A stretch of DNA of 12,542 bases from Peptococcaceae bacterium BRH_c23 (GCA_000961805.1 LADV01000309.1:1-12542); one strand, 5' to 3'; counted from the first letter of the stretch, positions 1-6,496 are shown. The notes: generated by a model from the sequence alone, not told the origin. Made by a program: numbers and translations.

Positions 1-308
1 CGATAGTGTCCGGTGGACACTATCGCCGAAGGCGCATGCTCCATAGAGTACTGACCGCCTAAGGATTACTTATGCCGAAGGCGCAGATCTACTGATGAAT
101 ACTTTCGCGCGTAGGATGGACTCTACCTCCTTCGCCGCTAAGTGTTCCTGTTGGGAAAAGCGGCTCGGCGAAACCAATCCTCAGCGCGATCGTATTCGTT
201 AAGGGCCGTGCGCTTCGGCGATACTCTCCACTGGAGACTATCGTCACTGGAGGCTTTCGTCACCGAAGCAGAGGACGAGGACCCACTCCCACTTGAAGAA
301 GTGGGAGT
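1..308. repeat. Cluster of palindromic repeats, probable mobile-element or REP-like remnant
   Basis: No gene is seen here; the stretch is GC-rich and full of hairpins. Positions 1-25 form a perfect palindrome with 11-base arms CGATAGTGTCC and GGACACTATCG around GGT. Positions 219-243 hold a diverged second palindrome of the same 11-3-11 design (CGATACTCTCC, ACT, GGAGACTATCG). The flank TATCGCCGAAGGCGCA (21-36) recurs inverted and one base shorter at 209-223, so 1-36 and 209-243 are inverted copies of one unit. GCCGAAGGCGCA occurs directly at 25-36 and 74-85, and a 16-base unit starting CACTGGAG is tandem at 229-244 and 245-260. That the cluster is mobile or REP-like is inference; no transposase reading frame is visible. 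Confidence 0.6.
285..308 (-). mobile_element. IS200/IS605-type end hairpin (candidate)
   Basis: ACTCCCACTT (285-294), loop GAAG and AAGTGGGAGT (299-308) form a perfect 10-bp stem. Hairpins of this appearance are typical of the right ends of IS200/IS605 elements, where TnpA recognises structured single-stranded DNA and where the TnpB guide RNA ends. A second, AT-rich pair TTGGAT (316-321) / ATCCAA (330-335) lies beside it, and TTGGAT recurs at 340-345. No tnpA or tnpB frame is present, so this could be a leftover end, a non-autonomous derivative or an unrelated hairpin. The stem itself is certain; its assignment is inference. Confidence 0.3.
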
Positions 309-344
309 ATTACGATTGGATAAATATCAATCCAAAACATTGGA

Positions 345-641
345 TTACGAAGTTTCCATGTACATAAGACAATGGCTAATTTCATTGTTGTATCGATCCT
401 TAGATTTTGATGACATATGGATATCTTTGATAAAAAATGATTTCACAATGTCATGGGTAATCTCAGAAGGCTGGTTTATGCCTGCAAACTCAAAAAACAA
501 AAAGAAACGCGAGCAAGCGTTTCTTATCTGAGTCAGGTATGAAGTCCCATAGGCGTAAGGTAACGTTGCAAGATAGTTGTCCAAGAATGTTCTGCCCCAG
601 TTTGGAAGCTGAGTGTAAGGTGACGTATTAAATGTGTTCAC
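345..641 (-). pseudogene. Truncated tyrosine recombinase/integrase, N-terminal domain only
   Basis: The 98-residue product starts with a GTG and reads like the SAM-like core-binding N-terminal domain of phage/Xer-type tyrosine integrases: an alpha-helical stretch with 'TSYLTQIRNACSRFFLFFEF' (about residues 33-52), then 'ITHDIVKSFF' and 'SSKSKDRYNNEISHCLMYM'. In intact family members this domain of roughly 80-100 residues precedes a catalytic domain of about 180 residues with R-H-R-Y. None of that is present: the frame ends at 347-345 and runs into the palindrome cluster. The only possible ribosome binding site is a weak AAGG three bases before the GTG. The gene is therefore broken, probably by insertion or deletion at about 310-345. 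The family call rests on overall pattern, without a catalytic motif, so it is moderate. Confidence 0.5.
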
Positions 642-701
642 CGACCTTAAAACATAACAATAAAGTCGTTTAGAACTGGTTGCTTCTATTTCGACATAAA
701 G

Positions 702-860
702 TTACTTCTGTAATATCTGAATAAGGTTTCCACATGTATCGTCAAAGACAGCTATTGTGACTTCGCCTATTTCTGTCGGCTCCATAGTAAACTTCACGCC
801 GTGTTCTAATGATAATGCTAATATTTTACATCAGTTGCTCATCTTTATTACCAGACTAAC
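702..860 (-). pseudogene. VOC/glyoxalase-family protein, C-terminal remnant
   Basis: Read on the minus strand, the last 35 or so codons before the TAA at 704-702 give a product ending 'HGVKFTMEPTEIGEVTIAVF' followed by DDTCGNLIQILQK. This is the characteristic end of vicinal-oxygen-chelate (glyoxalase/bleomycin-resistance fold) proteins, where the Glu near the C-terminus binds metal in active members. Just upstream a +1 shift restores VSLVIKMSN-D-V-K, matching the helix that precedes HGVKF, but the continuous frame is stopped by a TGA. The N-terminal half is absent; the hairpin repeat at 884-917 lies where it should continue. The substrate cannot be told. It is one of two neighbouring broken genes, which suggests a decaying region. 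Confidence 0.7.
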
Positions 861-1191
861 CCAAAATTTCACAATAAGAAATAGGGTACTATCTCTTAAT
901 TCTAAAAGACAATACCCATATATATTTTTTAAATATACTCTATAAACCTTGATAGATAAGGATTGGATAGCTGTGCTTATACTATTTGCTTTATTATTTA
1001 ATTGACCCTTGATTCTTTATCGCTGCCTGAGCCTTATCTATCATAAAAGACCAATCTCTTTTTCATATTGAAACACTTTATGTAATCATAAACTAAATTG
1101 GAGTAATCAGAGGCATAATTCTCATCTCCTTTTTCGTGAGTCAATTATAGCTTTCTTCGTCTTATTTTAGGCTTTTATTCTGTTTTCCAGC
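861..1191. other. AT-rich spacer downstream of the toxin gene
   Basis: There is no convincing gene. The stretch contains the hairpin repeat at 884-917 and an inverted pair GATAGATAAGG (950-960) / CCTTATCTATC (1032-1042). It also holds a good Shine-Dalgarno-like AAGGAGATGAG (1131-1121, minus) followed by an ATG at 1116 that opens only seven codons before TAG. That last item may be the start region of a lost gene. TAGGCT (1168-1173) and AGCCTA (1189-1194) can pair right at the toxin stop codon, but no U-run follows on the minus strand, so it is not a clear terminator. Confidence 0.5.
884..917. repeat. Hairpin repeat, copy 1
   Basis: Arms GGGTACTATCTCTTA (884-898) and TAAAAGACAATACCC (903-917) pair at 12 of 15 positions. 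The sequence is a diverged, same-orientation copy of the hairpin at 2009-2044; similarity may continue into the AT-rich right flank (for example ACCTTGATAGATAAGG here and GCCTTGGTATATAAG there). Copy 1 lies beyond the toxin gene and copy 2 beyond the antitoxin promoter, so the two bracket the toxin-antitoxin module. It could be a decayed terminator or a small dispersed repeat. Confidence 0.6.
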
Positions 1192-1509
1192 CTACGATAA
1201 CCAGCCATAGTCCTGGCGTGTATCTACAACTGCGTCCACATATACGGTGTTTTCCTTGATCTGATAGACCAATAGATACCTTTTCTCCAATAAGAGTTTT
1301 CGGTATTTTTCTGAAGGAATCAGCTTGTCAATCAGCCCTGGATTTCTTTCTGGGAACTGTTCTAATGACTTTGCCCTTACCTGAAAGTCTTCAATTAACC
1401 ACGTGGCTGCATGCTCACTAACCTGTGCCAGAAACCGTGCGTGTGATATCAGCATTTGCTTGGCCTCATCGGAAATAACTACGGTGTACCGTTTATTTTC
1501 GCTGTCCAT
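1192..1509 (-). CDS. RelE/ParE-family toxin of a type II toxin-antitoxin pair
   Basis: The 105-residue protein has the size and pattern of the RelE/ParE superfamily: N-terminal beta strand 'RYTVVISDEAKQML', a two-helix hairpin (about 18-55), then basic beta strands 'YRKLLLEKRYLLVYQIKENT' and the ending VYVDAVVDTRQDYGWLS. The closing R-Q-D is typical of the plasmid-stabilisation/ParE-like branch. Members either cleave mRNA on the ribosome (RelE) or poison gyrase (ParE); sequence alone does not settle which applies here. The ATG at 1509 lies inside the end of the antitoxin gene (17-base overlap) and is preceded by AGAGGTG, so the toxin is translated by coupling after its antidote. The module stands next to broken genes and repeats, a usual setting for mobile toxin-antitoxin loci. 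Confidence 0.85.
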   Translation of the reverse strand: MDSENKRYTVVISDEAKQMLISHARFLAQVSEHAATWLIEDFQVRAKSLEQFPERNPGLIDKLIPSEKYRKLLLEKRYLLVYQIKENTVYVDAVVDTRQDYGWLS

Positions 1510-1780
1510 CTAGCACCTCTCGGACTGCTGATTTCATCATAGCAGAGACCTCGTCAATGGAATAACCTGGTTTTCCATTCAGCCTGCCTTCTTCTGCAAC
1601 AACCAGGTTTTCCCGTAGCCGAAGCATACTTTCCCTTCTTGCATAGGTTTCTATATCCATGACCACGAGATCCCCTTCTCCGTTTTTCGTAAGATAAACC
1701 GGTTCTCCTGACCGCTTGCACAATTCAGAAATCTCATTATAATTTTTGCGGATTGCTGCGGACGGCTTGATATTCATCAT
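1493..1780 (-). CDS. Phd/YefM-family antitoxin
   Basis: This labile partner binds and neutralises the downstream toxin and, as in the family, should repress its own operon. The N-terminal 'MNIKPSAAIRKNYNEISELC' and the following 'GEPVYLTKNGEGDLVVMDIE' match the Phd/YefM DNA-binding fold, with the strand signature 'P-V-Y-L-T-K-N-G...-V-V-M'. The C-terminal part (about 60-95) is the expected helical toxin-binding tail. A longer frame begins with TTG at 1804, but the strong ribosome binding site GAGGTGA at 1792-1786 lies inside it and is correctly spaced for the ATG at 1780 (a second ATG follows at 1777). I therefore set the start at 1780, giving 95 residues. The family call is strong; the exact subfamily is not. 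Confidence 0.85.
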   Translation of the reverse strand: MMNIKPSAAIRKNYNEISELCKRSGEPVYLTKNGEGDLVVMDIETYARRESMLRLRENLVVAEEGRLNGKPGYSIDEVSAMMKSAVREVLDGQRK

Positions 1781-1813
1781 ATAAATCACCTCTCTTGGTA
1801 GCAATAAAATACA

Positions 1814-1833
1814 CTTATTATATGCTTATTATA
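1814..1833 (-). promoter_or_regulatory. Promoter/operator candidate of the toxin-antitoxin operon
   Basis: On the minus strand TATAATAAG occurs twice in direct repeat, at 1833-1825 and 1822-1814, exactly 11 bases apart. Each copy contains a perfect -10 hexamer, but no good TTGACA lies at the right distance; TAGACA is present but about 20 bases from the nearer one. Phd/YefM antitoxins bind short repeats over their promoter, so one-turn spacing fits an operator overlapping the -10 region. The repeat is seen; its role is inferred. Confidence 0.45.
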
Positions 1834-2122
1834 CTACCACCGAATCGATTTGTTGTCTATAAACATTACCTAGAACCAGATACTCCTAATTTTTGTACGT
1901 ATCCCGGTTTTGAGAGCTTTGCCTATATTATTTTAAGCCCTTATTTTGATTGGTCTTTTCAATGCTGATTTCATTTAAAGATTGGCTCAAAAATCAGAAA
2001 CGAAAATAGGGTATTGTCTCTTAAATTACTAAGAGGCAATACCCTTACTTTATATTTTCTATTAAGTCTCCAAAGCCTTGGTATATAAGACTTTCGGAGT
2101 CTCATTCATCCTGTTTTATTCC
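1834..2122. other. Intergenic region between ppdK and the toxin-antitoxin operon
   Basis: It is AT-rich and holds no gene. It carries the ppdK terminator hairpin (2009-2044). The 12-base sequence GATTGGTCTTTT at 1948-1959 is the inverse of 1045-1056. I see nothing else that can be named. Confidence 0.5.
2009..2044 (-). terminator. Intrinsic terminator after ppdK (hairpin repeat, copy 2)
   Basis: GGGTATTGTCTCTTA (2009-2023) and TAAGAGGCAATACCC (2030-2044) form a 15-bp stem with one G-U type pair and a 6-base loop. Read in the ppdK direction it is followed by TATTTTCGTTTCTG, a moderate U-rich tail, about 80 bases past the ppdK stop. The other side is also T-rich (TTACTTTATATTTT), so it could act in both directions. 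A diverged copy lies at 884-917. Confidence 0.7.
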
Positions 2123-4777
2123 TTACTTAGATCGGTCTTTGTTGATTACAGCCGCCTGGGCGGCAGCCAATCGAGCAATCGGTACGCGGAATGGAGAGCA
2201 AGAGACATAATCCAAACCGACCATATGGCAGAATTCCACAGAGTTCGGTTCCCCGCCGTGCTCACCACAGATCCCTAAGCCAAGAGCTGAGTTTGTACTC
2301 CGACCAAGATTTACGCCGATGCCGATGAGCTTACCAACCCCCTCGCGATCTAATACGACAAAGGGATCTGTCTTCATGATTTTCTTATCGAGATAGACCG
2401 GGAGGAACTTTCCTTGGGCATCATCACGAGATAAACCCATGGTCATCTGGGTCAGATCATTAGTTCCGAAAGAGAAGAAATCTGCAACCTTTCCGATCTC
2501 ATCAGCCAAGAGCGCCGCGCGCGGCACCTCAATCATGGTTCCGACTTTATAGTGAAGCTGAACGTTTTGTTCTTGCATAACCTCTGCCGCAGTATCGTCT
2601 ACCAACTTTCGCATCATCAGGAATTCTTCTTTCCCCATGATTAGTGGAATCATGACTTCTGGATGAATGTCGTACCCTTCTTTGATCAAACGTGCACTAG
2701 CTTGGAAAATCGCCCGTGCTTGCATAACCGTAATTTCAGGGAAGGACACGCCAAGGCGGCATCCACGATGGCCAAGCATTGGATTCAATTCAGATAAGGC
2801 CCGAACATTACGTAACAAAGCTTCTTTTTCATGTAAGGACGTTAGATCAGTTTTGCTAATTCTAAGTTTTGTGATCTCCACCACCAACTCCTCAGAATGG
2901 GGAAGAAATTCATGAAGTGGAGGGTCGAGCAGCCTAATAGTCACAGAGAACCCCTGCATAGCCTTCAAAATACCGTAGAAGTCCTCTTCCTGCATGGGTA
3001 AGAGCTTAGCTAAAGCAGCTTCGCGATCTTCAAGGGATTGAGCCAAGATCATCTCTTGAACAATAGGTATCCGCTCAGGGTCCATAAACATATGTTCCGT
3101 CCGAGTCAACCCGATCCCAACCGCGCCAAAATCACGAGCATTAGTCGCTTCTGTTGGACTATCAGCATTGGCCATAACCCGAAGTCTAGCAATATCATCC
3201 GCCCAACCCAAGAACTCCTTAAATCCTTCGCTTAGTTCTGGATCGACCATGGATACTTCCCCTTTGATCACTCGACCAGTTGATCCGTCGATAGAGATGA
3301 TCGTTCCTTGGGGATAATCCACCCCATTAATGACAAACAAACCTTGGGTATAGTCAATCTTTAAAGCATCGCACCCACAGACAGCCGGTTTGCCCATATG
3401 ACGGGAGACAACAGCCGCATGGCTTGTCATACCGCCACGGCTCGTCAGAATCCCCTGAGCTGCCAAAATACCCCGGATATCATCCGGTGTTGTTTCCGTG
3501 CGCACCAGAATTACTTTCTCACCGAGATTTCCTAACCGTTCCGCTTCCTCAGCACTTAAGACAATTCTGCCGGATGCAGCTCCTGGCGAAGCAGGTAACC
3601 CTTTGGCCAGAACTTGGAGCTTTGAATCCGTGTCCATACGGCGATGTAATAGATGTTCTAATTGATCCGGTTCGATCCGCATCACTGCTTCTTCTTTCGT
3701 AATCACGCCTTCGTGGAAAAGTTCCACAGCCACTCGGATTGCTGCCGAGGCAGTACGTTTGCCATTTCGAGTTTGGAGCATATATAGTTTACCGCGCTCG
3801 ATGGTAAATTCAATATCCTGCATGTCTCGATAATGAGATTCTAGTCGTTGGGAAGCCTCCACAAATTGATTATAGATCTCTAAATTTTCCTGCGCCAAGG
3901 TAGCAATCGGGTTCGGTGTTCTAATGCCTGCAACCACGTCTTCCCCTTGAGCATTCATTAGGTATTCACCATAAAGTGCACTTTCCCCTGTGGAAGGATT
4001 ACGGGTAAAGGCCACGCCCGTTCCTGAATCAGATCCCATATTTCCAAAGACCATGGACTGAACATTAACAGCTGTTCCAATGTCATTTGGAATATTATTG
4101 ATTCTACGATAAACATTAGCACGGTCGTTATTCCACGAACGGAAAACTGCCAAGACTGCTTGTTCTAACTGAGTTCTAGGGTCCATGGGAAACGGGTTGC
4201 CAGTTTTACGTTGAATCTTTTTCTTATACTCACTTACCATCCATTTGAGGCTCTCCGCGGAAAGCTCGGAATCATAGTGGACTCCCTGTTTTTCTTTGGC
4301 AGTCTCCAGTATCTGTTCAAAAATATAATGCTCTACTTCTAAGACAACATCCCCAAACATCTGGATAAAGCGCCGATAACAGTCCCAAGCAAAGCGCTCA
4401 TTTTGAGTGTTCTCAGCCAAAGCTACCACAGTCTCATCATTAAGGCCCAAATTGAGAACCGTATCCATCATGCCCGGCATTGAGAACTTTGCCCCTGACC
4501 TTACCGAGACGAGAAGTGGATTTTTCGGATCTCCAAAGAGTTTACCCGTAGCTGCTTCAACCTCAGCCAAAGCAGGCCAGACACCTTCCCATACCCCATC
4601 TGGCAACGTTTCACCATTGCTGTAATACTCGTTACAGGCTTCCGTGGTAATTGTAAATCCTGGAGGAACCGGCAAACCAATTTGGGTCATCTCGGCCAAA
4701 TTGGCCCCTTTTCCACCCAATAAATCACGCATTGAGGCCTTACCTTCTTGGAATAAGTAAACATATTTCTTACTCAT
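2123..4777 (-). CDS. ppdK: Pyruvate, phosphate dikinase
   Basis: Cytosolic enzyme that interconverts pyruvate + ATP + Pi and PEP + AMP + PPi, used for gluconeogenesis or as a PPi-linked glycolytic step in anaerobes. At 884 residues it is full length (the Clostridium symbiosum enzyme is 874). The nucleotide-binding ATP-grasp part spans about 1-340, with 'GGKGANLAEM' at 21-30, 'GNMGSDSGTGVAFTRNPSTG' near 245-264 and 'LQTRNGKRTA' near 334-343. The swivelling phosphohistidine domain (about 390-510) carries 'GGMTSHAAVVSRHMGKPAVC' with catalytic His453; Thr451 is the predicted regulatory phosphorylation site. The C-terminal PEP/pyruvate barrel shows 'GIGLTRTEHMF', 'RLLDPPLHEFLP', 'SFGTNDLTQMTMGLSRDDA' and 'GICGEHGGEP' with active-site Cys837. 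The start ATG is preceded by GGGGGAT and overlaps the end of ppsR by 8 bases, implying translational coupling. All key residues are present. Confidence 0.97.
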   Translation of the reverse strand: MSKKYVYLFQEGKASMRDLLGGKGANLAEMTQIGLPVPPGFTITTEACNEYYSNGETLPDGVWEGVWPALAEVEAATGKLFGDPKNPLLVSVRSGAKFSMPGMMDTVLNLGLNDETVVALAENTQNERFAWDCYRRFIQMFGDVVLEVEHYIFEQILETAKEKQGVHYDSELSAESLKWMVSEYKKKIQRKTGNPFPMDPRTQLEQAVLAVFRSWNNDRANVYRRINNIPNDIGTAVNVQSMVFGNMGSDSGTGVAFTRNPSTGESALYGEYLMNAQGEDVVAGIRTPNPIATLAQENLEIYNQFVEASQRLESHYRDMQDIEFTIERGKLYMLQTRNGKRTASAAIRVAVELFHEGVITKEEAVMRIEPDQLEHLLHRRMDTDSKLQVLAKGLPASPGAASGRIVLSAEEAERLGNLGEKVILVRTETTPDDIRGILAAQGILTSRGGMTSHAAVVSRHMGKPAVCGCDALKIDYTQGLFVINGVDYPQGTIISIDGSTGRVIKGEVSMVDPELSEGFKEFLGWADDIARLRVMANADSPTEATNARDFGAVGIGLTRTEHMFMDPERIPIVQEMILAQSLEDREAALAKLLPMQEEDFYGILKAMQGFSVTIRLLDPPLHEFLPHSEELVVEITKLRISKTDLTSLHEKEALLRNVRALSELNPMLGHRGCRLGVSFPEITVMQARAIFQASARLIKEGYDIHPEVMIPLIMGKEEFLMMRKLVDDTAAEVMQEQNVQLHYKVGTMIEVPRAALLADEIGKVADFFSFGTNDLTQMTMGLSRDDAQGKFLPVYLDKKIMKTDPFVVLDREGVGKLIGIGVNLGRSTNSALGLGICGEHGGEPNSVEFCHMVGLDYVSCSPFRVPIARLAAAQAAVINKDRSK

Positions 4778-5591
4778 TTCGATCCCCCTTAAATAACATT
4801 TCTAGAACGATACTCGCAGTTTCTTCAACTGCTTTACCAGTTGCATCGATAATTGGACAGCCTATCCGCCTCATGATACCACGGGCATATTCCAGCTCTC
4901 TCATGATCCGATCCAGGTTAGCATAATCTGCTGTCGCTCCCAGCCCCAGAGTTTTTAAACGTTCTGTTCTAATCTGGTTAAGCAATTCGGGTCGCAGAGT
5001 TAAGCCAATCACTTTCCGTGAAGAAATACAAAAAAGTTCCTCAGGAGGATCGACTTCTGGAACTAAGGGAATATTAGCAGCTTTAAGCCCTTTGTGAGCT
5101 AAGTACATACTGAGTGGAGTTTTCGACGTTCGAGAGACACCAATCAGAACAACATCAGCATAAAGTACCCCGCGCGAATCTTTACCGTCATCATATTTCA
5201 CAGCAAATTCGATCGCTTCCACCTTACGAAAATATTGTTCATCTAAGCGATGGATAATATTTGGCGTATGTGTGGGGTCCATACCCGTTTGGCTGCTAAG
5301 AGCGCCAATTAGAGGACCCAATATATCAACAGTTTTAAGCCCTTTTTCAGAGGCCTTTCTCTCTATATAATCTCGAAGATCTTTAAGTACCAGGGTATAA
5401 ACTAAGATTGCTTGCTCGGCAATGGCCTCTTCCATAATATCTTCCAAATGAGCTTGATCCCGTACGTAGGGAACCCGACGGATCCGAGTCTTTACGCCAA
5501 TGAATTGTGCTGCCGCCGCCCGACTTACAAACTCAGCCGTCTCTCCAAGTGCATCTGAAATGACATAAATCACCGACATTTGAGCCGTCAC
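4770..5591 (-). CDS. ppsR: PPDK/PEP-synthase regulatory protein, bifunctional kinase/pyrophosphorylase
   Basis: DUF299/Kinase-PPPase family (YqfL in Bacillus). Family members inactivate PPDK by ADP-dependent phosphorylation of the Thr two residues before the catalytic His, and reactivate it by Pi-dependent removal of that phosphate with release of PPi. The N-terminus has 'VIYVISDALGETAEFVSRAA', and the P-loop 'GVSRTSKTPLSMYLA' lies near residues 151-165, followed by 'NIPLVPEVDPPEELF'. The reading frame extends to a GTG at 5597, but GGAGG at 5603-5599 is only one base from it; the in-frame GTG at 5591 is seven bases away, so I place the start there (273 residues). An ATG at 5579 is possible but far from the site. 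The ppdK gene, its presumed target, overlaps the 3' end, and ccpN lies upstream. Confidence 0.95.
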   Translation of the reverse strand: MTAQMSVIYVISDALGETAEFVSRAAAAQFIGVKTRIRRVPYVRDQAHLEDIMEEAIAEQAILVYTLVLKDLRDYIERKASEKGLKTVDILGPLIGALSSQTGMDPTHTPNIIHRLDEQYFRKVEAIEFAVKYDDGKDSRGVLYADVVLIGVSRTSKTPLSMYLAHKGLKAANIPLVPEVDPPEELFCISSRKVIGLTLRPELLNQIRTERLKTLGLGATADYANLDRIMRELEYARGIMRRIGCPIIDATGKAVEETASIVLEMLFKGDRNE

Positions 5592-5617
5592 ATTCACACC
5601 TCCGAATTCATTCGAAG

Positions 5618-5866
5618 TCTACTCTGACTTCTATTTACTGACCTGGTGCCCTCCAGCCTCTGATTTCCGACCTCTACCTTTGGCTTCTGCCTCTAACCTC
5701 TGGATTGCCTTCTGCCTCTGCATCTGACTTCCAGTCTATGACTTCAGCACTCGTCCTTAGTCCAAGTCCTTTATGTAATAGGCTCCCTATTCCGACCTCT
5801 GGCTCCTGCCCTCTGTACAGGCCTCTGACCTCTGGCTTCTGATCTCTGACCTCCGGACTATTACCT
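5618..5866 (-). repeat. Degenerate heptanucleotide array, consensus AGARGYC
   Basis: The gap between ccpN and ppsR is almost wholly made of diverged 7-base units on the minus strand. From about 5854 downward it reads GGAGGTC, AGAGATC, AGAAGCC, AGAGGTC, AGAGGCC, a 5-base break, AGAGGGC, AGGAGCC, AGAGGTC. Units continue with breaks, through GGAAGTC (5734-5728), AGAGGTT, AGAGGC and AGAAGCC, to AGAAGTC and AGAG near 5632-5622. The unit is not a multiple of three; read as protein it gives a spurious repeat of PEVRGQK type. Heptamer arrays of this kind are known as short tandem repeats in several bacterial groups. No promoter is obvious inside. Confidence 0.75.
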
Positions 5867-6496
5867 TTCCGCAATCTCCACAAAGAGCTTTGTGACATTC
5901 GTCTTGGTAAATCGGCCCACGACTTCATAACACTCATTACCGTTCTCGTCAACATACCCTTCCACGACTGGCAAACTGTCAACTTGATGTTGGACCAATT
6001 TTTTGGCAGCACTTAAGACTGGTTCATCAGACGTCGTCATGTAAATGTTCGGCATACGGGTCATGATGACACCGACAGGCACTTGTTGCAAGTCAATTTT
6101 TCCTAAAGAGGCTTTCATAATATCTTTCCTTGAAATCATTCCTAAAAGGACTCTATCTGGCCCGACAACCGTTAAACTTCCTACGTTTTGCGTGAACATT
6201 GCAACCGTCGCTTCATAGATACTGGCATCTTCCAGAACCGTGACTGGCATAGATTTAAACGAGCAGACCCGCAGCTGTAGCATGCGTTCCATGATCGGAG
6301 AGGGCCCATTATCCTCACGATAAGAATACCCAACGCGCGGCCTGGCCACTAAGACACCGGACATCGTCAAAATGGTTAAATCCGGGCGGAGAGTGGCTCG
6401 CGTCAAATCCAGCATTGCCGCAATCTTTTCACCGGTGATGGAACCTGAGGCTTTCACGATCTCCACGATTCGCTGTTGACGTTCCGTCCATTCCAA
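5861..6496 (-). CDS. ccpN: CcpN-type transcriptional repressor, HTH plus two CBS domains
   Basis: In Bacillus subtilis CcpN (YqzB) represses gluconeogenic genes such as gapB and pckA during growth on sugars, with the neighbouring yqfL (ppsR) affecting its signalling. Here the 211-residue product matches the family length. A winged HTH occupies about 4-60 ('ITGEKIAAMLDLTRATLRPD', then VLVARPRVGYSY). CBS domain 1 is at about 78-132 ('LLGMISRKDIMKASLG') and CBS 2 at about 143-208 ('VGVIMTRMPNIYMT', 'DSLPVVE', 'VVGRFTKTNVTKLF'). CBS pairs usually bind adenine nucleotides, which suits an energy-sensing role. The start is a TTG at 6496, six bases after GGGGTGA; an ATG five bases upstream is out of frame. 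The context (glyS upstream, ppsR and ppdK downstream) supports the name and suggests ppdK as a target, which is inference. Confidence 0.92.
   Translation of the reverse strand: MEWTERQQRIVEIVKASGSITGEKIAAMLDLTRATLRPDLTILTMSGVLVARPRVGYSYREDNGPSPIMERMLQLRVCSFKSMPVTVLEDASIYEATVAMFTQNVGSLTVVGPDRVLLGMISRKDIMKASLGKIDLQQVPVGVIMTRMPNIYMTTSDEPVLSAAKKLVQHQVDSLPVVEGYVDENGNECYEVVGRFTKTNVTKLFVEIAER

Noticed and set aside
142..531. 129-residue plus-strand reading frame
   Set aside because: It crosses the palindromes and lies opposite the integrase remnant; no ribosome binding site and no family resemblance.
757..945. 62-residue plus-strand reading frame
   Set aside because: It lies opposite the VOC remnant, which is clearly coding-derived on the minus strand, and runs through the hairpin repeat.
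1093..1116. Seven-codon frame with a good Shine-Dalgarno on the minus strand
   Set aside because: Too short to be supported as a gene; no attenuation structure or downstream gene to regulate. It is kept only as a possible trace of a lost gene start.
1168..1194. Terminator directly after the toxin gene
   Set aside because: Only a 6-bp stem with a 15-base loop and an A-rich rather than T-rich tail on the minus strand.
1781..1804. Upstream TTG start for the antitoxin gene
   Set aside because: The strong ribosome binding site GAGGTGA lies within this extension and points to the ATG at 1780; the extra eight residues do not look like Phd/YefM sequence.
1045..1959. 12-base inverted repeat AAAAGACCAATC / GATTGGTCTTTT around the toxin-antitoxin module
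   Set aside because: The match does not extend beyond 12 bases, the sequence is AT-rich, and no target duplication or transposase supports terminal inverted repeats.
5618..5866. CRISPR array
   Set aside because: Units are 7 bases, contiguous and degenerate, without spacers or cas genes.
5674..6012. 112-residue reading frame with PEVRGQK-like repeats on the minus strand
   Set aside because: It is a different frame of the ccpN end running into the heptamer array; the peptide repeat is a by-product of the 7-base unit.
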